DNA from: Deltaproteobacteria bacterium
GTDB taxonomy: Bacteria; Desulfobacterota; Desulfarculia; Adiutricales; Adiutricaceae
Direction of reading: 5' to 3'
Assembly (NCBI GenBank): GCA_031267005.1
Contig: JAIRZX010000612.1
Coordinates: 1-6,290, forward strand
Length of the DNA: 6,290 nt
Shown: one piece after another, positions 1 to 5,967 of the stretch
Numbering within the stretch: position 1 is the first letter of the stretch
Layout of the letters: each line of letters starts with the position of its first letter
Made by a program: the position numbers and the translations under genes
The notes under the pieces: generated by a model
What the model was told of the DNA's origin: nothing
The model's database searches: none
What the model saw: the letters and a program-made list of their open reading frames with translations, nothing else

Positions 1-13
1 CAATTTAAAATTG
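1..13. repeat. Short AT-rich palindrome at the window edge
   Basis: The first 13 bases read CAATTTAAAATTG, two 6-bp arms that are exact reverse complements around one central base. The base composition changes sharply to GC-rich immediately afterwards. It could be the end of an AT-rich regulatory stretch that begins outside the window, or an operator half; with nothing upstream visible no function can be assigned. Confidence 0.3.
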
Positions 14-490
14 CCGGTCCCTTACCCCCACACAACCGGTCTTGGCCCCCATGCCCCCGGGGGGGGGCGGGGGGGGGCCCCCCCCCCGGCCCCCGCCCGA
101 CCGCCGACTCCTTCCCGGACCCCCTGCCCTTCCCCGCCGCGGGCCCGTCCCGGAAGGCCCCTCCACGCCGGAGCGCGCCTGGCGAAAGCTCCCGGTTCCC
201 GCCCGCCCCTTCACCATGATACCGCCCGCAAAGCGGGTTCCATGCCCGAGAGAGCTGCGTCGTCAGGCTCCAATGCTAAAGCTCTCGATCATCCCCTCAG
301 GGGGCTGGTATGTTGCAATGGTCCCGGACGCTGCCGGAGGCGGCGCCGGGAGGCCTGGACGCGGCAAGCGGGAAGGCCGGCCCTATTGTTCGAGGCAATC
401 CTCCGCTTCTCCCGACCGAGCCCGCCAGCCCGGAGGCGGACCGGCCCCGTCCAGCCCGAACGCCAGAAGCGGAAGCTCCCCGTGCCCCCG
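14..490. other. GC-rich stretch without a recognisable gene
   Basis: No reading frame here gives a believable protein. The open frames on both strands are dominated by Pro, Arg, Gly and Ala and overlap each other, as expected when stop codons are rare in GC-rich DNA. Small inverted repeats are visible: GAGAGCT at 250-256 against AGCTCTC at 280-286, and CCCC/GGGG around 293-304. Two loosely similar segments share an AAGCTCCC core (about 186-193 and 472-479), too diverged to call a repeat family. It is probably intergenic or heavily decayed DNA. Confidence 0.5.
54..94. repeat. G9/C10 homopolymer block with hairpin potential
   Basis: The order is C5 (54-58), G9 (59-67), a single C (68), G9 (69-77), C10 (78-87), GG, then C5 (90-94). 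The second G9 run can pair directly with the C10 run, and the two G9 runs could also contribute to a G-quadruplex. Such a block is prone to polymerase slippage and to sequencing or assembly error, so run lengths should be treated cautiously. No gene spans it convincingly. Confidence 0.7.
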
Positions 491-518
491 TTGACTTCAT
501 CGATCACAGGCATACAAT
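491..518 (+). promoter_or_regulatory. Candidate sigma70-type promoter for the TPR-CHAT gene
   Basis: TTGACT at 491-496 matches the -35 consensus in five of six bases. TACAAT at 513-518 matches the -10 consensus in five of six, with a 16-base spacer. It lies at the start of the AT-rich island and points at the large gene, which would give a leader of roughly 155 bases. A perfect TTGACA at 522-527 follows at once but has no good -10 at a normal distance. The call is inferred from consensus only, and AT-rich DNA produces such matches by chance. Confidence 0.4.
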
Positions 519-612
519 ATATTGACATTGAATCTAAATATTAGAAAATGGCGGGTATTCAATTCATATACGGTATAGTCATTTCTTAGATATTATTCTA
601 ATATTTATCAGC
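501..612. promoter_or_regulatory. AT-rich regulatory island with 10-bp inverted repeat
   Basis: About 110 bases of AT-rich DNA are set between GC-rich flanks. TAAATATTAG (535-544) is exactly the reverse complement of CTAATATTTA (598-607), and the arms are separated by 53 bases. A further -10-like TATAGT lies at 574-579 without a good -35. The island probably holds the transcription control of the downstream gene. It could bind a nucleoid protein or a dimeric regulator, or form a long-loop hairpin. Chance pairing of AT-rich words is the main alternative. Confidence 0.4.
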
Positions 613-622
613 AATGGCAATA

Positions 623-666
623 ACTTACTCCCCCCTCGCGTCCGCCCCCCCTACCCTCCGCCCCTC
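623..666 (+). promoter_or_regulatory. C-rich, G-poor untranslated leader (possible Rho loading stretch)
   Basis: Between the AT-rich island and the ribosome binding site the sense strand becomes a pyrimidine-rich tract with long C runs and only about four G residues. Rho-utilisation sites are C-rich and G-poor, so in a leader of this length a Rho-dependent control point is possible. This is inference from composition; no translated leader peptide is recognisable. Confidence 0.2.
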
Positions 667-671
667 AGGAG
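667..671 (+). promoter_or_regulatory. Shine-Dalgarno site for the TPR-CHAT gene
   Basis: AGGAG at 667-671 lies nine bases before the ATG at 681. This fixes 681 as the start. An overlapping frame opening at ATG 614 has no comparable site and encodes an Arg/Pro/Gly-rich sequence typical of a shadow frame. Confidence 0.7.
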
Positions 672-680
672 CGCCGCCTC

Positions 681-3600
681 ATGCCGATCCATCCAGAGGG
701 CCCGCGCCGCCCCCTTCCCTTGAGACCGTCTGTCCGCGCCTTAGCCGTCTGCGCGACCCTCGTCTGCGCGTCCCTCGCCCTTTGCGCGCTCATCGGCTTT
801 CCCTTTCCAGGCTGCCCCGCTGCGGCCCAGCCGCCCGGAACCGCCAGCCGTGCGGAACGCCGGCCCGGCGCCCTCCCGGACCCCCTGGCTGGCGGCCTCG
901 GCGGCCCCAGGGCCGGCGCCAGCTCGGACGCAAACCCGAACAGGCCCGCGCCGCCCGCGGACGTTCCGGACCCCGTTTCGCCGCCCGGCCCCGCGCGCGG
1001 ACCCTCGCCCGCTCCCTCCGCCGCGCCCCTGCCTTCAGGCTCCGCCCCCGCGGAGGCTTACCCCGCTGGAGACTCCCCCGCGCCTGCGGCTTCCGACCCC
1101 CATGCCTCCGCAACCTCCGGGGGTTCCGCAACCTCCGAAGGTTCCGCGCCCGAAGCCACCGCTTACCCAAGGGCAACCGCCCCCCAAGCCCCAGCCTTCC
1201 CCGCCGATTCCGCCCCGGCCCTTTCCGCTTCGCCTTCCATGCAGGCAGGCCCATCCGACCCCACCTCGGCCCCGGACCCGCCTCCGCCCAGGCGTCCCGC
1301 CTGGACCTTCCCCGAGATGGACGGGGAACTGGAAGCCGCCAGGGCGAACGCCGAGGAATTGGCCTCGAATTCGTGGTTCCAGGAGTCGGCCCTGATGTGG
1401 AACAAAGTCGAGGAAGGCGCCGAAAAGGCTTACGGGGAGTCCGATCCAAGGGCCGCCGCCGCCCGGTCCCGGATGCTCCGCGAGATCTTCGAGAGGGGGA
1501 TAGCGGGCGGGAACGCCGCCCCGGCGTCGGCCGAGGCCGCCCTCTCCCTCGCGGCGTCCCTGGGCCCCGACGCGCCCGAAGCCCTCTTCGCGGCGGAAAC
1601 CGCCGCGAGGCTCCTGGCCGCGTCCGACCTCAAAGCCTCCCTGGCCGCCCTGGCGGAGCTGGCGGGGCGCTCCGCCGCCGCCTTGGGCCCCGGCCACCCG
1701 CAGACGCTCTCCTGCCTGCGCGGCCTTGCCTCCGAGAAGTTCGCCTCGGGCGACCTCCCCGGCGCGGCCGCGGCCCTCGAAACGGCCTCGGAGGCCTGCT
1801 CTGCCTCCTTCGGGCGCGGATGCCGCGAGGTCGCGGAGGCTGTCGGGAACCTGGGCGACGCCTTGCTGGGGGCCGGCGACGCGGCGGGGGGGCTCGAAAC
1901 CCTCTCCCGGGCGCTGGCGCTCCTCTCGGCGGGTCCGGGCCCGGAAAGCCGCGAGGCGCTCGCCGCCGCGGCCCGCCTCGGCCTGGCCAGGAGGGAGGCC
2001 GGCGACCCCGGGGGGGCCAAGGAAATACTCGCCCCAGCGCTCGAGGCGTGCGAGAGGGTCCTGGGCCCGGCCGACCCCCAGACGTTGGAGGCGGCGGCCT
2101 GGCTGGCCGCGGCCCAATACGACCTGGGCGAGTTCCGGGACGCGAAAGCCCTCCTGGCCCGCGTCCGCGAGGCCGACGCCCGCCAACTCGGCCCCGGGCA
2201 CCCGTCCACGCTCGCCGCGACCGCGAAGCTCGCCGCGGCGAGCCAGGCGCTGGGAGAACTCGCGGAGGCGAGGCGCCTTCTCGAGGGGGCCTGCGAAGCT
2301 TCGGACAGGACCTTGGGCGCCGAGGATCCCGACTCGCTCGCCTGCGCCAACCTCCTGGCCTCGGTCCTGTTCGACTCCGGCGAACTCAACGCCGCCCGCG
2401 AAACCTTGGAGCGGACGCTCGCCGGCCGGGAGAGGGTCCTGGGCCCTGAGCGCCGCGAGACGCTGGAGACGATGTCCAACCTCGCGCTCACCCTGGGCGA
2501 GCTGGGGGAGTTCGCGGCGGCGAAGTCGCTCCAGGAGCGGGCGCTCCCCTCGTTCCTCCGCTCGCTCGGGCCCGACCATCCCGCGACCCTGACGGCGGCG
2601 GCCAACCTGGCCTGGACCCATTCCCGGCTGGGCGACCACGCCGGGGCGCGGGACGCCTACCGGGCGCTGGCCGGCGCCAGGGCGAGGGTGCTGGGGCCGC
2701 ACCACCCCGACACGTTAAGCACGCTGAACGACCTGGCCACGGCCATGACCGCGCTGGGGGACCACTCCGGGGCGAACGCGGTCTTGGCCGGGACCCTCGC
2801 GGGCTTGGAGTCAGCCCTGGGACCGGGCCACCCGTACGCCCTCGCCGTCAAGAACAACCTGGCCGTTTCCGCCTTCAAGCTGGGCGACCACGAAACCGCC
2901 GGGAGGCTCCACTCCGAGGTGCTGGACGCGAGGAAGGCCTCGCTCGGGGAAGCCCACCCGAACACTCTCCTGTCCGTATTGAACGTCTCCTCCTCCCGTT
3001 TCGGCGCTGGCGACTACCGGGCGGCGGCGGAGGGCTACGCGTCCGTGCTGGAGGCCGCGACGAGGCTCTTCGGCCGGGACCACCCCATGGCCTCAGAGGC
3101 CGCCGACGGGCTGGGCTGGTCGCTCGCCAAGGCCGGGGGCTTCCCATCCGGGATCTTCTTCCTCAAGATATCCGTGGACTCCGCCCAGAGGGTGCGCGCG
3201 ACGCTCGCCTCGATGGACCGGCAGACCAGGCGCGGCTACCTGGCTACCGTGGAGCTCCGCTACAGGAGGCTCTTCGACCTGCTAATGAGGGAGGGCAGGA
3301 CCGACGAGGCGCTCGCCGTCCTGGGGCTCTTGAAGGAGGAGGAGTTGAGCGTCCTAGACCCCTCCTTCCGGCAAGCATGGGCCGGGGAAACCGTTGAGGC
3401 GGCGGCGGACTCCCGGGAAACCGGGACGGGGACGCCCTGGGCGCGGACGGCTGAAACGGGAGCGGCGGAGGCGGGCGAGTCCGAGGAGCAACCGGAGGCT
3501 GCCGAGGCGCTGCCGGTTGAGCTGGGAGCGGCGGAGGCGGGCGAATCCGAGGAGCAACCGGAGGCTGCCGGGGCGCGGCCGGTTGAGCTGGGAGCGGCGG

Positions 3601-5246
3601 AGGCGGACGAGTCCGAGGCGCGGCAGGCGGTTCCCGAGGAGCGGCAGAACGGGGGGGGAGCGGCGGAGCCGCCGGGCGCGAAGGCGGAAACTCGCGGCGC
3701 GGCCCGCCCTGAAGCTCGGTCCGGCCCCCGTCCATCAGACAATCCCGGCGCGGGGGGGGGAAACCCGGCCGCCGCAAGGGCGTCAGACCCGGAACCCGGC
3801 GCTGACCTTTTCGGGGGGACGCGCGACGAAGGCGCCTGGCTGGCCTACAGGGCGGCGTCGGAGCTTTCGTCCGGACTCGAGGCTGAACGGGCCGCCTTGG
3901 AGGCGGAAGGGGCGAACGGCGCCCTTCCGGAGGGAAAATCGCGTCGCCTGGCCGAACTCCCGGGCGCCGTAAGCGCCGCCAAAGCCTCGTTCGGGGCCCT
4001 CTGCGACGGCATCCCAGGACTCTTGGGCCCGCCTGGCGGAGGGGCCGCGCCCGGGTCCTGGACGGCGGGGCGCGTGGCGGGACGGCAGGCCGCCCTCAGG
4101 GCGATGGGCCCGGGGGCGGCGCTCCTGCACGCCGTGCCGGCCGAGGGCTCGCTCTGGCTGATAGCCGTGACCCCGTCCGCGGTGGCCTCCATGAGCTCGG
4201 AAACCGGCCGAGCCGAGATTTCCAGGTTGTCCTCTGAGCTGAGGGCCCTGGTGGCCAGCCCCGCGAGAGACCCGAGGCCTGCCGCAGGGAGGCTCTACGA
4301 CGCCGTGATCCGGCCCGCCGAAAGCTTCCTCGCGGAGGCGGGGACGGCGACGCTCATGCTCTCGCTGGACGGGGAGCTCCGCTACGCGCCGCTTGCCGCG
4401 CTCTGGGACGGGGAGCGCTGGCTCGCGGAAAAGTACCCCCTGGCGCTGTTTACCGAATCCACCGCTTTGAGGCTGCGCGACGCCCCGCGCCCCGGGGACG
4501 CCTCGGTGCGGGCCATGGGCGTCACGGCGGCCTGGCCGGGCTTCCCGGCGCTCCCCGGGGTCGCCTCGGAGCTGGCCGCGGTCGTCCGGACGGACGCCTC
4601 CCCGGACGGGGCTTTGGCAGGCGAGGCGCTCCTGGACGGGGACTTCACCCGCGACGCGCTCGCGTCGGCGCTCGCCTCAGACGCGCCGGTGGTCCACGTG
4701 GCGAGCCATTTCAGGCTGGACCCCGCGAGCCTGGAGAACACCGTGCTCCTCCTGGGGGACGGCGCGAGGCTGAACCTCAGGGAAATATGGTCCGGCGGGA
4801 ACCTGGACTTCCGGGGGCTGGACCTGCTGACCCTGTCCGCCTGCGACACCGCATCGGGCGCGAGCGGGGGCGAAGGCAGGGAGGTGGAGAGCCTGGGGGA
4901 GGTGGTGCAGAGGGCCGGGGCCTCGGCGGTGCTCGCTACCCTGATGCCGGTGGCCGACCTCTCCGCCCCGGAACTCATGCGGGAGTTCTACCGCCTCCGG
5001 TACCTGGAAAAGCGGGACAAGGCCGAGGCGCTCAGGGGGGCGCAGCTCAAAGTCATGCGCGGCGGCCCCGCGGGCGGGGGACCGGGGGGCCGGCCCGCGG
5101 AAGGGGGACAGCGGGGCACGGCCTTGAGCGCCGCGGGCGAGGCCGCGCTTGGGAGCGCCCTCCGCGAAGCCCCGCGGTGGGAGGGCGGGGGCTTCTCCCA
5201 CCCGTTCTACTGGGCGCCGTTCGTGGTCATGGGGAGCTGGAGGTAA
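681..5246 (+). CDS. Exported or membrane-anchored TPR-CHAT domain protein (caspase-like cysteine peptidase)
   Basis: This encodes 1521 residues. Residues 1-19 carry four Arg, 20-40 are hydrophobic, and AAA-Q at 47-50 is a plausible signal peptidase I site; the Cys at 45 lacks a normal lipobox. Residues 50-210 are Pro/Ala/Ser-rich and probably disordered. TPR units with an LGPxHPxTL-type junction run from about 251, with strict 42-residue spacing from 335 to 797. A helical segment (about 840-893) is typical of TPR-CHAT proteins. Residues 895-1040 form an acidic Ala/Glu/Gly linker containing a 22-residue tandem repeat, and 1042-1140 look helical. The CHAT domain (1143-1521) shows LSLDGELRYAPLAAL near 1227-1241, HVASHF (H1343), LSACDTASGA (C1388) and a closing HPFYWAPFVVMGSW. 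CHAT proteins are clan CD cysteine peptidases with a His-Cys dyad, and both residues are present. A Gly/Pro-rich insert (about 1460-1500) precedes the closing motif. Substrate and trigger are unknown. The gene stands alone with its own ribosome binding site. Confidence 0.93.
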   Translation: MPIHPEGPRRPLPLRPSVRALAVCATLVCASLALCALIGFPFPGCPAAAQPPGTASRAERRPGALPDPLAGGLGGPRAGASSDANPNRPAPPADVPDPVSPPGPARGPSPAPSAAPLPSGSAPAEAYPAGDSPAPAASDPHASATSGGSATSEGSAPEATAYPRATAPQAPAFPADSAPALSASPSMQAGPSDPTSAPDPPPPRRPAWTFPEMDGELEAARANAEELASNSWFQESALMWNKVEEGAEKAYGESDPRAAAARSRMLREIFERGIAGGNAAPASAEAALSLAASLGPDAPEALFAAETAARLLAASDLKASLAALAELAGRSAAALGPGHPQTLSCLRGLASEKFASGDLPGAAAALETASEACSASFGRGCREVAEAVGNLGDALLGAGDAAGGLETLSRALALLSAGPGPESREALAAAARLGLARREAGDPGGAKEILAPALEACERVLGPADPQTLEAAAWLAAAQYDLGEFRDAKALLARVREADARQLGPGHPSTLAATAKLAAASQALGELAEARRLLEGACEASDRTLGAEDPDSLACANLLASVLFDSGELNAARETLERTLAGRERVLGPERRETLETMSNLALTLGELGEFAAAKSLQERALPSFLRSLGPDHPATLTAAANLAWTHSRLGDHAGARDAYRALAGARARVLGPHHPDTLSTLNDLATAMTALGDHSGANAVLAGTLAGLESALGPGHPYALAVKNNLAVSAFKLGDHETAGRLHSEVLDARKASLGEAHPNTLLSVLNVSSSRFGAGDYRAAAEGYASVLEAATRLFGRDHPMASEAADGLGWSLAKAGGFPSGIFFLKISVDSAQRVRATLASMDRQTRRGYLATVELRYRRLFDLLMREGRTDEALAVLGLLKEEELSVLDPSFRQAWAGETVEAAADSRETGTGTPWARTAETGAAEAGESEEQPEAAEALPVELGAAEAGESEEQPEAAGARPVELGAAEADESEARQAVPEERQNGGGAAEPPGAKAETRGAARPEARSGPRPSDNPGAGGGNPAAARASDPEPGADLFGGTRDEGAWLAYRAASELSSGLEAERAALEAEGANGALPEGKSRRLAELPGAVSAAKASFGALCDGIPGLLGPPGGGAAPGSWTAGRVAGRQAALRAMGPGAALLHAVPAEGSLWLIAVTPSAVASMSSETGRAEISRLSSELRALVASPARDPRPAAGRLYDAVIRPAESFLAEAGTATLMLSLDGELRYAPLAALWDGERWLAEKYPLALFTESTALRLRDAPRPGDASVRAMGVTAAWPGFPALPGVASELAAVVRTDASPDGALAGEALLDGDFTRDALASALASDAPVVHVASHFRLDPASLENTVLLLGDGARLNLREIWSGGNLDFRGLDLLTLSACDTASGASGGEGREVESLGEVVQRAGASAVLATLMPVADLSAPELMREFYRLRYLEKRDKAEALRGAQLKVMRGGPAGGGPGGRPAEGGQRGTALSAAGEAALGSALREAPRWEGGGFSHPFYWAPFVVMGSWR
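1431..3194 (+). repeat. Kinesin-light-chain-like TPR array inside the CDS
   Basis: Junction motifs of the LG(P)xHPxTL type begin at residues 335, 377, 419, 461, 503, 545, 587, 629, 671, 713, 755 and 797, exactly 42 residues (126 bases) apart. Two degenerate units precede them at about 251 and 294, spaced 43 and 41. Most units also contain the LGD/LGE turn and the small-residue helix pattern of TPRs. The unit matches the 42-residue TPR variant found in kinesin light chains and in many bacterial sensor proteins. Such solenoids bind peptides or partner proteins; the ligand here is unknown. Confidence 0.85.
3459..3656 (+). repeat. 66-bp in-frame tandem repeat (three copies, last degenerate)
   Basis: Copies start at 3459, 3525 and 3591 and encode 22 residues each, beginning GAAEAGESEEQPEAA (residues 927, 949, 971). 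The first two copies are nearly identical at DNA and protein level; the third keeps only the GAAEA-ES start and then diverges. The unit is acidic and lies in the linker joining the TPR solenoid to the CHAT domain. Near-identity of neighbouring copies indicates recent duplication, so copy number may vary between strains. Confidence 0.85.
3651..3658 (+). repeat. G8 homopolymer tract inside the coding sequence, first of two
   Basis: Eight consecutive G residues encode part of a Gly run in the TPR-CHAT linker. Loss of one G puts translation in a frame that stays open to a TAA at 3970-3972; gain of one G leads to a TGA at 3803-3805. Both products would keep the TPR array and lose the CHAT domain, which starts near residue 1143. 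Poly-G slippage is an established phase-variation mechanism in other bacteria; its operation here is inference. Confidence 0.6.
3753..3760 (+). repeat. G8 homopolymer tract inside the coding sequence, second of two
   Basis: A second run of eight G residues about 100 bases after the first, again coding for Gly in the linker. A slip here meets the same two out-of-frame stops (TAA 3970-3972 after loss of one G, TGA 3803-3805 after gain of one), so it would also separate the TPR part from the peptidase. Confidence 0.6.
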
Positions 5247-5333
5247 AAGGGCACTCCCGCCGCGGCGCCGCTCCCCGCCCGACTTCTCCGGGAGGAGGGT
5301 GGGGGGAGGAAGCGGCGGACGGGCGCTTAAGGC

Positions 5334-5362
5334 CGCCGGGCGGGCCCGTGGCCCCCCCGGCG
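5334..5362 (+). terminator. Strong GC hairpin after the TPR-CHAT gene (terminator-like, no T tract)
   Basis: Bases 5334-5340 pair with 5356-5362 (7 bp). After one C-C mismatch, 5342-5346 pair with 5350-5354 (5 bp), closing on a 3-base CGT loop. It lies about 90 bases after the stop codon. No T run follows directly, so it is not a classic intrinsic terminator. It may instead protect the 3' end of the mRNA or act with Rho. Confidence 0.35.
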
Positions 5363-5387
5363 CCGACGCGGGTATTCCCCGGCCCAA

Positions 5388-5453
5388 GCTTAACAATTAT
5401 CGGATTTTATCCAATAATTTCAAGGGGTTAGCCTAAATAATCAAGTCCCTTGA
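5388..5453. promoter_or_regulatory. AT-rich island with promoter-like pairs on both strands and an inverted repeat
   Basis: On the plus strand TTAACA (5390-5395) and AATAAT (5413-5418) are 17 bases apart, each five of six to consensus. On the minus strand TTGAAA (5423-5418) and GATAAT (5401-5396) are 16 bases apart. TCAAGGG (5420-5426) is inverted as CCCTTGA (5447-5453), and within that lies a tight TCAAG-TCC-CTTGA hairpin (5441-5453). The island marks a boundary between the TPR-CHAT transcription unit and the decayed region downstream. Which promoter, if any, is used cannot be told; no intact downstream gene is visible. Confidence 0.3.
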
Positions 5454-5459
5454 TCCTCC

Positions 5460-5965
5460 GGCGACTGAAAAAGCCGCGCCATTTTCAACCAGGGGAAGGC
5501 GGAGCGGTTTAGGTCCGTCCGCCCCACGACGGCGTCCCGGCAACCCCGGCGGCCCCGGCCGCCTCCGTCGCTGCCTGTCCCCCGTCTGCGGCGGCTACGG
5601 CGCCTCTCCGTAAAGGTGCCCCCGCACCAGGCGGGGGCGGCCGGGGCGGGGGAGGCGGCCCCGGCGGGCCGTCTTGAAGTTGTGCCGCGCGCGGCAGGCG
5701 GGCCCCGCGAGGCCTGCCGGAGCGCCTGTCCAGCCACAGGCCGGCTGCGGGTTTGCCGTGCCGCTTGCGGGAGGCGGCTAGTTTGACGAGTTCGGCCCTG
5801 CTGGTCGCCGCGCGGAGGCCCATGCCCAGTCCCAGGGACTGGCGGCGCGCCCGCCGGGCCGCGATCGGCAGCCCGGCCGTCTCGGAAGGCACGTCCGCTT
5901 CCATGCCGTTGGCCTTTGCGGACTGAACGGCCGGCTTCCGGGCGTGAAGCCTGTTTCGGCAACGG
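5460..5965. other. GC-rich stretch without a clear gene, possibly decayed coding DNA
   Basis: No intact recognisable gene is present. On the minus strand a frame from about 5940 down to 5720 has coding-like codon use (mostly G or C third positions). It reads a basic peptide including ASRKRHGKPAAGLWLDRRSG, then passes into a low-complexity Pro/Gly/Arg-rich stretch. I do not recognise it, and it may be debris related to the transposase remnant next door. Two hairpins stand out: GCCCCCGC/GCGGGGGC (5618-5625 with 5631-5638, loop ACCAG) and GCCTGT/ACAGGC (5724-5729 with 5736-5741). Confidence 0.35.
5618..5638. repeat. Perfect 8-bp all-GC hairpin
   Basis: GCCCCCGC at 5618-5625 pairs perfectly with GCGGGGGC at 5631-5638 around a 5-base loop. 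No T tract follows on either strand, so it is not a standard terminator. It could be a REP-like palindrome, but only one copy is seen in this window. Confidence 0.5.
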
Positions 5966-5967
5966 CC

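Noticed and set aside
14..490. Protein-coding gene in the upstream GC-rich region (frames at 11-544, 42-494 and 289-528 minus)
   Set aside because: Low-complexity Pro/Arg/Gly composition, mutual overlap on both strands, homopolymer-driven sequence and no domain or ribosome binding site support.
702..860. Lipoprotein signal with Cys45 as the lipidated residue
   Set aside because: The residues before Cys45 (FPG) do not fit the usual lipobox, which has Leu at -3, and the hydrophobic core ends several residues earlier; signal peptidase I cleavage or an uncleaved anchor fits better.
614..2449. 611-codon plus-strand open frame overlapping the start of the TPR-CHAT gene
   Set aside because: It is Arg/Pro/Gly-rich without domains, lacks a good ribosome binding site, and covers the DNA of a clear TPR protein in another frame; it is a GC-rich shadow frame.
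1035..2705. Long minus-strand open frames (up to 556 codons) antisense to the TPR array
   Set aside because: Their apparent internal repetition mirrors the 126-bp TPR periodicity of the sense strand. Stops are rare in GC-rich DNA and no domain is recognisable.
681..5246. Craspase (gRAMP plus TPR-CHAT) or CHAT-gasdermin defence pair
   Set aside because: No Cas7-11/gRAMP, no CRISPR repeats and no small gasdermin-like gene are present in the window. The predicted export signal also does not fit a cytosolic partner.
544..5486. GAAAATGGCG at 544-553 and its inverted copy at 5477-5486, as possible element ends bracketing the gene
   Set aside because: The match does not extend beyond 10 bases convincingly, and a chance 10-mer shared between the two flanks is not improbable; there is no target-site duplication.
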